From contig AQRS01000040.1 of the NCBI GenBank assembly GCA_000402355.1, forward strand, positions 1-50,761: a DNA stretch of 50,761 nt, read 5' to 3'. Below, piece by piece: positions 1 to 7,246 of the stretch (its first letter is position 1; every line of letters begins with the position of its first letter). The DNA is from Candidatus Iainarchaeum andersonii SCGC AAA011-E11. GTDB taxonomy: Archaea > Iainarchaeota > Iainarchaeia > Iainarchaeales > Iainarchaeaceae. Both the position numbers and the translations under genes were made by a program. Under the pieces are notes generated by a model. The model worked only from the letters and a program-made list of their open reading frames with translations. It ran no database searches and was not told where the DNA came from.

Positions 1-277
1 ATGCCGAGCGACCTTTCAATCTGAATAGAATGTCGCTCGGGTTCTCAGGCTTGTGCGTCCTGAGAATCACGTGTACGTGGTCTGGCATCACAGCCAGCTC
101 CAGAATTTCCCAATCGCGCTCACGCGCGATTGATTGGAGGATTGCTTCGCAATCCTCCTTGATGCTCTGCTTCTGCAGAGCATTGAATCTATACTTTGGA
201 GCCCACTCCAAGTGATGCTCCCAGCAACCTTTAATATGATGATGACTATACAAATGACTATCAAGATCTAGATTCAT
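1..277 (-). CDS. tnpA: IS200/IS605 family TnpA transposase (Y1 HUH), cut by the window edge
   Basis: Single-strand transposase that cuts and rejoins IS200/IS605 ends through a catalytic tyrosine. Ninety-two N-terminal residues are visible; the 3' part lies outside the window. Residues 21-31 read HHLEWAPKYRF, the usual family opening, and residues 64-70 are MPDHVHV, which carries the metal-binding HUH pair (H67, H69). The catalytic tyrosine normally sits further downstream, so intactness cannot be judged. The ATG at 277 is the first in frame. The hairpin at 361-382 probably marks the element end on this side. The family call is firm; activity is unknown. Confidence 0.9.
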   Translation of the reverse strand, partial: MNLDLDSHLYSHHHIKGCWEHHLEWAPKYRFNALQKQSIKEDCEAILQSIARERDWEILELAVMPDHVHVILRTHKPENPSDILFRLKGRSA

Positions 278-360
278 AGCGTAAAGCCTCCATGGCGCGG
301 AGCGCCCGCGCCTCGAGGCATATAATGATTTTTCAGGAAAAAAATAGATGCTCGCTCTCA

Positions 361-382
361 TCCCACAGCTAAAGCAGTGGGA
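361..382. repeat. Terminal-type imperfect hairpin of the IS200/IS605 element
   Basis: TCCCAC (361-366) pairs with GTGGGA (377-382), and an inner GCT-AA-AGC stem (368-375) leaves single bulged A residues. IS200/IS605 ends usually carry imperfect palindromes of this kind, recognised as single-stranded DNA. It lies about 85 bases upstream of the TnpA start, on the expected side. The exact cleavage site cannot be placed from sequence alone. Confidence 0.6.
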
Positions 383-436
383 TTTCACGCTCGCAAAAGC
401 TTAAAAGCACATTTAGCCTGCTTTAGTACGATAAAA

Positions 437-1009
437 ATGGGAGTAATTTATGATAAAGCAAACAATCAAATAAAACTCACAATTTCCCCGCTTGTGATTC
501 TTTTAGCAATTATTTCCATTCTAATAGGGGTGTTTAGCTTATCATCCGCTTTAGGTCCTCAAAATTATCTGCAGAACAACTTGCCTCCAAGCAATTCTCC
601 GGATTTATTCTCTTTATTTTTTGGAGGCGTGTTTCTTGCAATTGGATTAATTGTGCTTTTCAAGGATTCTTTAAGGGTAGTAACAATTAGAAAAGAGACT
701 GACTCATGGATACTAAAGTATAAGCAAGGCTTTTTGGGAAAAGCAAAAGAAGAAAAGGTAAAAGCAAAATTAGAGAAAATTGTAATTGAAAGCTTTTGGA
801 GGGTCTGGTTTGGAAACGTTAAAGTTAACGTGATTTCGCTTTTGTTTGAAAATGGACAAGAACTCAAGGTAGTATTTGGCGGTAGCGTTGGTCTTGCTTC
901 AGTTCCGGGGTTTATTCCCTCTTACAATGCCTACACTATTTCTTCGTCAGACGCGGAAAAAATTGGCGCTTTTTTTAAAACCCGCTGTGAACTCAAAACA
1001 AATTATTGA
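437..1009 (+). CDS. Hypothetical two-helix membrane protein
   Basis: A 190-residue protein of unknown function. Two hydrophobic stretches are visible, around residues 17-37 and 60-78, followed by a roughly 110-residue soluble domain rich in beta-type sequence, suggesting a membrane-anchored cytoplasmic domain. The frame is open from 377, but that region is the insertion-sequence hairpin, so I start at the ATG at 437 (MGVIYDK). It is A/T-richer than most of the window and sits beside an insertion sequence. No family recognised. Confidence 0.6.
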   Translation: MGVIYDKANNQIKLTISPLVILLAIISILIGVFSLSSALGPQNYLQNNLPPSNSPDLFSLFFGGVFLAIGLIVLFKDSLRVVTIRKETDSWILKYKQGFLGKAKEEKVKAKLEKIVIESFWRVWFGNVKVNVISLLFENGQELKVVFGGSVGLASVPGFIPSYNAYTISSSDAEKIGAFFKTRCELKTNY

Positions 1010-1131
1010 TAACGAGAAAGCGCGGCTGCTGCGATTTGCTGTGAAAAGCGCGTTCGCTGTAACCTTATTAAAAGTGTCTTAAAGGAATTATTATTGCTCA
1101 TTTTCCGGCTTTGGCCGGCGCGAGTCTTTGT

Positions 1132-1205
1132 GGGCCCGTAGCTCAGCTTGGTAGAGCACATGACTCTTAATCATGGTGTCGGGGGTTCAAATCCCCTCGG
1201 GCTCG
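1132..1205 (+). tRNA. tRNA-Lys (CTT)
   Basis: A full cloverleaf: acceptor GGGCCCG pairs with CGGGCTC, the D-arm is GCTC/GAGC, and the anticodon stem CATGA/TCATG encloses loop CTCTTAA with anticodon CTT at 1166-1168. The T-loop is TTCAAAT and the discriminator is G. CCA is not encoded and there is no intron. Confidence 0.95.
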
Positions 1206-1238
1206 CTCTTTTTATTTTGTTTGTAAATTAGTTTTTTT

Positions 1239-1547
1239 ATGTTTGATTTAACGTATGTCGCTTTTCTTTTTGCTTTTTTAGCGGGGTTATTTTTTCTTGT
1301 TAAGCCTGCTATTTTGCTGCCGCATCTCAGAACCAACCCCCACGGTGGCCCTAAAGTTGTTGATGTCTATGATAAAGAAAAGGCGTTGCATTTTTCACGA
1401 ATCGTTGGCTTGTGCTTGGTCGTTAGCTCTGTATTAATCTCTATTATTTATTTCTTGAACCTTGAAAAAACTAATTTTATTTTGATAGTTCCTGCTGCAT
1501 TCGTGGTGATATTTGTTGCAGGGAACCCGGGTTTTAAAAAATCTTAA
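1239..1547 (+). CDS. Hypothetical small membrane protein
   Basis: A 102-residue protein with hydrophobic segments at about residues 5-28, 52-72 and 79-96, so probably three transmembrane helices, with a short polar loop (residues 29-50) between the first two. It lies 33 bases after tRNA-Lys. No family recognised; the even hydrophobic spacing and unbroken frame support a real gene. Confidence 0.55.
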   Translation: MFDLTYVAFLFAFLAGLFFLVKPAILLPHLRTNPHGGPKVVDVYDKEKALHFSRIVGLCLVVSSVLISIIYFLNLEKTNFILIVPAAFVVIFVAGNPGFKKS

Positions 1548-1615
1548 ATGGTTTTTCACATCGGCAATACGCCCCCTTTGCGAAGCGCTATATTTGCGTG
1601 CTCCGTTTCTCTTTG

Positions 1616-2248
1616 ATGTTCTCTGCTTCTGAGCTTGAGCTTGTGGGTGCAATTATTGGCGATGGCCACATTCATAAATCCTCAAAGTATTATGTCGGTT
1701 TTACGGGCAACAAACTCACTGACAAGGAATACTTCGCAAAACTCGGGGCTTTAATAGAAAGTGTTTGGAAGAAAAAGGCACGAATTTTTGAAAGCAGTGG
1801 CGGCTTGAGGATTAGATTGTATTCTAAGGATTTGGTGCACAGGCTTATAACCGTATTTTCTCTTCCTTTCAACTCTGGAAAATGTTATGTTGTAAAAATT
1901 CCCAAGGGGGTTGCGCTTGATTATAGCCAAGCAAAGCATGTTTTGCGCGGTCTTGTTGATACGGACGGGTCCGTTTTTGTTTCAAAAAAGCCTGGTGTAG
2001 AATGTTATCCGTCCTTGGAGATAACGACTGTTAGCAGTGTGCTTGCAGAGCAGGTCAGGGAAATTTTGCTTTGCGCTGGTTTTAGGGTCACAAATCTTAG
2101 GCGGCATAAATCCAAGCTCTCGACTGTTGTTTGTTATAAAATTTGTCTTTATGGCAAAAACAACTTGAAGAAATGGCTCGGGGAGATAGGTTTTTCAAAC
2201 CCCGTTAAACTGGCTAAAGCCCAAGCGGCTCTGGCACATCCCTTTTAA
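1616..2248 (+). CDS. Free-standing LAGLIDADG homing endonuclease
   Basis: A 210-residue protein with both LAGLIDADG helices of a single-chain homing endonuclease: LVGAIIGDG at residues 9-17 and LRGLVDTDG at 110-118, with an acidic metal-binding residue in each (D16 and D116). It has no splicing blocks, so it is not in an intein. The ATG at 1616 gives the usual distance to motif 1, and a TATA-like GCTATATTTG lies about 25 bases upstream, suggesting a leaderless transcript. The gene ends 29 bases before tRNA-Phe, which carries two introns; LAGLIDADG enzymes mobilise archaeal introns, so a past or present link is plausible but unproven. Confidence 0.85.
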   Translation: MFSASELELVGAIIGDGHIHKSSKYYVGFTGNKLTDKEYFAKLGALIESVWKKKARIFESSGGLRIRLYSKDLVHRLITVFSLPFNSGKCYVVKIPKGVALDYSQAKHVLRGLVDTDGSVFVSKKPGVECYPSLEITTVSSVLAEQVREILLCAGFRVTNLRRHKSKLSTVVCYKICLYGKNNLKKWLGEIGFSNPVKLAKAQAALAHPF

Positions 2249-2308
2249 ATCTTCTTTAGGTTATTTCTTAGATTAAGGGGGACATAGCTCAGTCTGGGAG
2301 AGCACTCG

Positions 2309-2352
2309 ACGGGCACAAGCATGCTTTTAGTGGCTTGTTTTGCTCGGGTGAA
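2309..2352 (+). other. Noncanonical tRNA intron at position 30/31 (44 nt)
   Basis: The central 4-bp helix CACT (2303-2306) / GGTG (2347-2350) is flanked by 3-nt bulges CG^A and AA^G, each cut after its second base as archaeal splicing endonuclease does. The intron continues as helix CGGGC/GCTCG, a TTT bulge, helix ACAAGC/GCTTGT and a 12-nt loop. Removal rejoins G30 to G31 and restores the CTCGG/CCGGG anticodon stem. Confidence 0.8.
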
Positions 2353-2359
2353 GCTGAAG

Positions 2360-2400
2360 ATAGATAATGTTGAGTTGTTGATTCTTCGTTGCTCTCAGTG
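2360..2400 (+). other. Canonical tRNA intron at position 37/38 (41 nt)
   Basis: Anticodon-loop bases CTGA (2354-2357) pair with TCAG (2395-2398) near the intron's 3' end, giving a 4-bp central helix with bulges AG^A and TG^A. This is the classic archaeal 37/38 position. The outer intron helix is weak. Removal yields loop CTGAAGA. Confidence 0.82.
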
Positions 2401-2439
2401 ACCGGGGTGTCGCGGGTTCAAATCCCGCTGTCCCCACAC

Positions 2440-2575
2440 CTTTTTCTTTCGTTTGCACGAAAGAAAAAGCTGTACCAAAAAGAAAGGGAAAAGTGTTTTG
2501 GCCAAAAGAAAGAGTGTGGGGGCTGTATCAAAATAAAGGGAAAGGTGTATTTTTTGCCAAAAAAGAAAATGGTCT
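2440..2575 (+). repeat. Family D hairpin repeat with purine-rich tail, 3' of tRNA-Phe
   Basis: A perfect 13-bp inverted repeat (CTTTTTCTTTCGT, 2440-2452; ACGAAAGAAAAAG, 2457-2469) with a 4-nt loop begins four bases after the tRNA. The tail holds two diverged copies of a unit starting GCTGTACCAAAAAGAAAG, at about 2469 and 2532. The T-run could end transcription of the tRNA, and the repeat recurs near 24468, 36561, 39646 and 41721. Confidence 0.75.
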
Positions 2576-2626
2576 GTTGCATTTGCTTTTAATTTGTTTT
2601 CATTCACATATTCCTGTGGTGTTTTG

Positions 2627-4834
2627 ATGCGTTTTACTTTCAAAGGGCTTTCCGTTCTGTTTTTTTTTATTTTGTTGTCTTTGGCGGTTTCTGCTGATGG
2701 CCCAAAGGTTGCAAGCAACACATATACTGATGGCGAATGGGGGAACAGCCAGTACATTTTTGTCGAATTCGACTATTCCGGGGCTTCGCAGTTCCTTTAT
2801 CTTATTGACCAGAGCCCCGACACCGTTCCGAACATAGACGATGAAGGCGTAAAGGTTACCGATGACGGCTCCAGGGTTGCTTTGGGTTCCAGGCTTGACG
2901 GGATTTACTGGCTGCATGTGCGCGCCAAGGCAGGCAATACTTGGAGCGACACCACGCATTATGAGCTTAAGGTTGACAGTTCCGGTCCTTCAAGGCCTAA
3001 AAATATTACTGTGACTTCCCTTGATGATGGCGGTGTTTTGGTCCAGTGGGGCGCTTCGGAAGATTCGCTTTCGGGGGTAGCCTATTATAATCTTTATAGA
3101 AGCACGCTCCGTTTCGTTTATGATCCCTTGCTGGGTTACAACAGGGAGTTCAGCGTCAGGGATGCGGTTGCCAAAAAAATCGGCGCCAAATTGGAAGGCA
3201 CTTCATTTACAGACGCGAATTTTGCGATTGGCGAGGGTTACAGGTTCCATTACAAGGTCCAGCCTGTTGACAATGCGGGGAACCTCGGTGTTGTGAGTTC
3301 AGCGGCCTCTGTCCTGACGGCTTCTTTTTGCGGTATTGAGTTTTCCATAAACACGAAAAAGACTGACGGAAACCTTAGCATAGGGATTGAATCAAACGGC
3401 TTTTTCAAGAAGGGCCGCCTTGTTGTAACCGCGCCCGGCGGAACAGAATATGCGCTGGTTGACGGAACCGAGCGTTCGGATTCCCTTGCTGTTGGTTATC
3501 CTCTTTCCGGAAAATCTAACGGCGATTATAACATTTTCTTTTCCGCGATAGACGATGATTTTGTCGAGTGCACCGCGGAGTCGCATTTTATTTTTGACGA
3601 GTTTTCGCCTCAAGTGAGGATACTCGCGCCTTCCTCTTCGGTTGTTTTGACGGAAATGGTTCGGTTCGAAATTGACGGCTCGGATCCAGGGGAAAACGCT
3701 TCCGGAATCAGAAAACTTGAGCTCCTGCTTGATGACGGCGCCGCCAAAAAAGTTTTGGGTGAAGCGACATTGGAATCCGGGCGGTACGTTTTCGATTGGA
3801 ATACTTTGAATTATGACAACGGGCGCTTTACCGTAATTGTGCTGGCTTCCGATGGCGCGGGAAATGTTGCAGAGGATTCGGGCGTTTATAGCCTGCAGAA
3901 CACTTTTTTTGCGCGCACAAATGCCTCAAGTGCGATTTCCGCTGCTGAGAGCGAGCGTGCCGCTTCAACAGAATACCTTAGTTCGCTTGAATTGAACGGC
4001 ATCGCGGTCGGATATGTGCGGGAATCCATTGCAAATGCTGATTCGAACCTTGCCTATTCGAAGGGTCTTTTTGAGAAGGGCTATTATTATGACATGGCGC
4101 AGCAGTATGCAAAGAAGGCAAAGGATGCCTACGCCTCGTTCAGGAGCGGAATCTCTTTCTCAAAGTACAGCGAGAAGGTTTATGTCTACAACCAGGACCA
4201 ACTGGATGTTTTCCTCAGGGCCTCCGGAATAGGCTCAGGCCTTTCCGAAGAGGCAAAGCAGCTGATTCAGGAGACGCAGCCCTCGAGGAAGCTCGTATTG
4301 CTTCAGGTTAAAAGCGGCAACGAAACTTACTACAAAGCCACGATTGAAATCGCGCTTTCGGCCCCAAGCGACGAAAATGCTTTGCTGCAGGTTCTCGAAG
4401 TGGTCCCGAAAAAGTTTGCGGACAATGGCGCGCTTCTCGCTTCCGCGGAAGATTTCAGGGTTCTCCAGAACGATCCAATACTGGTTTTCGGCCCGTTCCA
4501 GGTTTCCGGTTCTTCAGGCAAAAAAATCGTTTACTCTATAAGCGAGAAGCTCTCGAAGGAACAGGCGGACTTATTGCTTTCATCTAATGTGCTGAACTAT
4601 TACATTTCGCCTCCTATAGTCCTGAAGGGAACCACCGACACCTCCGTGCTGGCGTTCTCTTCGCTGCTCGACTTCAGCAAACTGGTTTCCTCTTTGCCGC
4701 CGATAGAGTGGAACACAACCAACCTCGTCATTGTGGGCATTGCGGTTCTGCTTGTTTTGGGCATAGTGTTCCTGATACTGATTGCTCTTGTCTTTGCGGT
4801 TTATTATTTTTTCATAAGAAAGAAGGGCCTGTGA
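2627..4834 (+). CDS. Secreted membrane-anchored surface protein with Ig/fibronectin-like domains
   Basis: A 735-residue protein. The first 25 residues form a signal peptide (basic MRFTFKG start, hydrophobic core). Beta-rich repeats follow, including a fibronectin type III-like region with the PKNITVTSLDDGGVLVQW pattern and an Ig-like region ending SDGAGNVAEDSG. An alpha-helical region follows, then a C-terminal helix of about 27 hydrophobic residues with a basic IRKKGL tail. This indicates an outward-facing protein anchored at its C-terminus, probably part of the envelope. The ATG at 2627 is chosen because the signal peptide starts there. It ends one base before the polyprenyl synthase gene, so the two are likely co-transcribed. 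No enzyme motif seen. Confidence 0.75.
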   Translation: MRFTFKGLSVLFFFILLSLAVSADGPKVASNTYTDGEWGNSQYIFVEFDYSGASQFLYLIDQSPDTVPNIDDEGVKVTDDGSRVALGSRLDGIYWLHVRAKAGNTWSDTTHYELKVDSSGPSRPKNITVTSLDDGGVLVQWGASEDSLSGVAYYNLYRSTLRFVYDPLLGYNREFSVRDAVAKKIGAKLEGTSFTDANFAIGEGYRFHYKVQPVDNAGNLGVVSSAASVLTASFCGIEFSINTKKTDGNLSIGIESNGFFKKGRLVVTAPGGTEYALVDGTERSDSLAVGYPLSGKSNGDYNIFFSAIDDDFVECTAESHFIFDEFSPQVRILAPSSSVVLTEMVRFEIDGSDPGENASGIRKLELLLDDGAAKKVLGEATLESGRYVFDWNTLNYDNGRFTVIVLASDGAGNVAEDSGVYSLQNTFFARTNASSAISAAESERAASTEYLSSLELNGIAVGYVRESIANADSNLAYSKGLFEKGYYYDMAQQYAKKAKDAYASFRSGISFSKYSEKVYVYNQDQLDVFLRASGIGSGLSEEAKQLIQETQPSRKLVLLQVKSGNETYYKATIEIALSAPSDENALLQVLEVVPKKFADNGALLASAEDFRVLQNDPILVFGPFQVSGSSGKKIVYSISEKLSKEQADLLLSSNVLNYYISPPIVLKGTTDTSVLAFSSLLDFSKLVSSLPPIEWNTTNLVIVGIAVLLVLGIVFLILIALVFAVYYFFIRKKGL

Positions 4835-4835
4835 A

Positions 4836-5891
4836 ATGAACCTGCAGTCTTATCTCGCAAAATCTTCAAAGGAAACCAACGAAGCCCTGCTCCGTTTTTT
4901 TCCAAAAAAATTTTCCGGGAAATGGTTTAAGCGCTATTTCCGCTCTCCGGAATTTGCCTTGGATGAAACAGCGCTGCAGAAGTCTGTCGTTGACCCGATT
5001 TGGGATTTTCTTGACAGGGGCGGCAAGAGGTGGCGTCCCGGGCTTTTGCTTCTTGCTTGCGAGGCCACCGGCGGGAACAGGAAAAAGGCTGTTCCGTTCA
5101 CCGTGCTTCCTGAGCTCATCCACAACGGAACCATAATGGTTGACGATGTAGAGGATTCCTCGACGCTTCGCCGCGGCAAACCATCAACACACCTGCTGTT
5201 CGGCGTTGATGTGGCCGTGAATGCGGGCAACGCAATGTATTTTTTGCCGCTGCTGAAACTTTTTTCGGGCCCTTCGCTTGACGCGAAAACAAAGTCGAAA
5301 ATTTATGATTTGTATGTCCGCGAAATGGTTTTCCTTTCCTTTGGCCAGGCCACCGACATCCATTGGCACCACGGCTACAGCAACAAAGTTTCAGAATCCG
5401 AGTATCTTCAGATGTGCTCCTTCAAGACGGGTTCGTTGTCGAGGTTTGCTGCGCAGCTTGGCGCGATTCTCGGCGGTGCCTCGGAAAAACAGGTCGCGGC
5501 ATTCGCCGATTTTGCGACAAGCATCGGCGTTGCTTTCCAGATTCAGGATGACATTCTTAATCTTGTTCCTTCGGAGGGGTGGGGCAAGGAAACGGGGGAC
5601 GACATTTCGGAAGGGAAAAGGACTTTGATTGTGATTCGCGCCTTTTCGGTTCTCCCGAAAAAGAAAAAGCGGCGCCTCATAAAACTGCTTGACTCGAAAA
5701 CAACTTCCGTTTCTGAAATACAGGAGGCGATTTCTATTTTGTCCGAGTGCGGTGCGATGGATTACGCGAGTTCTGTTGCGAAAAAGCTCGTTTTGAAAAG
5801 CTGGTCAAGGCTGGACGGGGTTCTCAAGGATTCGGATTCAAAAAAATTGCTTAAGGAATTTGCGGGCTATCTCATTGAGCGGGAAGTTTAA
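4836..5891 (+). CDS. idsA: Polyprenyl (geranylgeranyl/farnesyl) diphosphate synthase
   Basis: Condenses isopentenyl diphosphate onto allylic diphosphates to make the isoprenoid chains of archaeal lipids. The 351-residue protein has the family signatures: GGKRWRP at 62-68, the first aspartate-rich motif DDVED at 103-107 and its LRRGKPS follow-up at 111-117, the second motif DDILN at 238-242, and the late KETGDD (251-256). Chain-length specificity cannot be fixed from sequence. GGGP synthase, the consumer of geranylgeranyl diphosphate, is at 25590. The gene converges on the KaiC-like gene and overlaps its 3' end by four bases. Confidence 0.93.
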   Translation: MNLQSYLAKSSKETNEALLRFFPKKFSGKWFKRYFRSPEFALDETALQKSVVDPIWDFLDRGGKRWRPGLLLLACEATGGNRKKAVPFTVLPELIHNGTIMVDDVEDSSTLRRGKPSTHLLFGVDVAVNAGNAMYFLPLLKLFSGPSLDAKTKSKIYDLYVREMVFLSFGQATDIHWHHGYSNKVSESEYLQMCSFKTGSLSRFAAQLGAILGGASEKQVAAFADFATSIGVAFQIQDDILNLVPSEGWGKETGDDISEGKRTLIVIRAFSVLPKKKKRRLIKLLDSKTTSVSEIQEAISILSECGAMDYASSVAKKLVLKSWSRLDGVLKDSDSKKLLKEFAGYLIEREV

Positions 5892-6637
5892 ACGTCCTCG
5901 TAGCCTTCCTCTACCTTGCTTATCTTTATTCCTTTTGTGCCTATCTCGAGCGGGTGCAAATCTTCCGAGTGCTTTGTTGCGCGCATTTTCCTTATGTGCA
6001 GCGTCCTGTTGCTCTGCGTCCCTATTCCCATGTAGTGAAGCACAATTACGCCGTCAACCACGTATTCTTCTATGCCGAATTTTCCGTACGTGTTTTCCTG
6101 TTCCCCGATTTCGGAGGTCATTATCGTCGTCACGCCTATGCGCATTAGCATGTATGAGAGCTTGAGCACGGCATTCCTCACTTCATTCTCTTTTTCGAAA
6201 TTGAATCCGAGCGCCGGAATGGAATCTATCACAACGCGTTTAGCGCCGATTCTTTTTGTCGCGCGTATTATTTCCAGCAGGAGTTTGTCTATGTCAAAGC
6301 CCGTGTTGGGCATCGAGAATTCTTCCTCGCTTGGGATGCCTAGTTTTGCTATGCTGCCGTCAATGATTTGGAGCATGTTCTGGTCTTCGAGCTTTCTGAA
6401 GTCCCACCCGAAGCGCTGCATGTCCTGCCTTATCAAATCCGGCCTTTCATCAAGTGTCACGTAAATTCCCGGGTCGTTGTACTTGCTTGCGCCAATGTAA
6501 ATGTACTGTGCGGAGAAAATTGTTTTTCCGGTTCCACACCCGCCCGAAACGAGTACGCTCCTGTACTGTGGAAACCCGCCTTCAAGCAGCTCGTCCAAAC
6601 CTGTTATTCCTGTAGGGATTCTTTTGATTGTGTCCAT
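5888..6637 (-). CDS. KaiC-like RecA-superfamily ATPase
   Basis: A 249-residue single-domain KaiC-family ATPase with Walker A GGCGTGKT (32-39), a candidate catalytic glutamate in TLDERP (E64), and Walker B VVIDS (135-139). Archaea carry many such proteins; some regulate signalling or motility, most are uncharacterised. It lacks the second domain of cyanobacterial KaiC and the archaellar FlaH context, so its role is unknown. A TATA-like ACTATAAAG lies just upstream on this strand. Confidence 0.88.
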   Translation of the reverse strand: MDTIKRIPTGITGLDELLEGGFPQYRSVLVSGGCGTGKTIFSAQYIYIGASKYNDPGIYVTLDERPDLIRQDMQRFGWDFRKLEDQNMLQIIDGSIAKLGIPSEEEFSMPNTGFDIDKLLLEIIRATKRIGAKRVVIDSIPALGFNFEKENEVRNAVLKLSYMLMRIGVTTIMTSEIGEQENTYGKFGIEEYVVDGVIVLHYMGIGTQSNRTLHIRKMRATKHSEDLHPLEIGTKGIKISKVEEGYEDV

Positions 6638-6678
6638 TTTTTCCGCACTTTATAGTTTGAATTTGAACTTGTATTTAT

Positions 6679-7245
6679 ATGTTCTTAGAAGCGCGCGAGT
6701 TAAGCACTCTCGATTCCGACAAGGTGACTTCCTTTACTGTGACGATGTTCAATCCTTTGGATGACAAGAAGGTTGCAGAGCTGATTGAGCTCAAGTATCC
6801 TGATGAGCTCCAGACTTTTACCCAAGCCAATCTTTCTGAGCAGATTGGCGGCATAATAGACAATCTGAAGATCCTTGCGGTTGCGGTTGCATTGATTTCG
6901 AGTGTTGTTGCCGGAATAGGCATCGCGAACACTATGCTCATGAGTGTTCTTGAGCGGTTCAAGGAAATCGGCGCTTTGAAGGCGGTCGGCTGGACTAACG
7001 ATGATATCGTGAAAATGGTTCTTTACGAATCTCTTTTCATTGGAATAATAGGCGGAATTTTTGGCGTGCTTCTCGGCTTTATTGCGGCGCAGGCAATCGC
7101 CTCTTTTGGCCTTGTCACAAAAGTTTCCCTTCAACTGGCTGTGGGCTCTTTTTTTGGCGCAATCATCGTCGGCCTCATTGGCGGCCTTTACCCGGCATTT
7201 ATTGCCTCGCGCATGGACCCGATCGAGGCTCTCCGTTCTGAGTGA
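6679..7245 (+). pseudogene. 5'-truncated ABC transporter permease (FtsX/MacB type)
   Basis: These 188 residues match only the C-terminal half of a MacB/FtsX-type permease: the end of the extracytoplasmic domain (residues 1-55), then a three-helix FtsX core with the conserved ANTMLMSVLERFKEIGALKA stretch and the closing MDPIEALRSE. Full-length family members are about 400 residues, with another N-terminal helix and a large outer domain. Only 41 bases separate it from the divergent KaiC-like gene, so there is no room for the missing part and no clear promoter. No partner ATPase gene is adjacent. Most likely a remnant left by rearrangement; a domain-only protein is possible. Confidence 0.7.
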
Positions 7246-7246
7246 T

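Larger units (their letters stand above)
2278..2436 (+). tRNA. tRNA-Phe (GAA) interrupted by two introns
   Basis: Exons are 2278-2308, 2353-2359 and 2401-2436. Joined they give a normal 74-nt tRNA: acceptor GGGGACA/TGTCCCC, D-stem GCTC/GAGC, anticodon stem CTCGG/CCGGG, anticodon loop CTGAAGA with anticodon GAA (2356-2358), variable region GTGTC, T-stem GCGGG/CCCGC, discriminator A. The anticodon stem can only form after both introns are removed. Splice points were chosen from bulge-helix-bulge folding and from restoring the cloverleaf. CCA is not encoded. Confidence 0.87.

Noticed and set aside
565..867. A 100-codon minus-strand frame inside the membrane protein gene at 437
   Set aside because: Shadow of an A/T-rich gene; low-complexity Phe/Ser content and no promoter.
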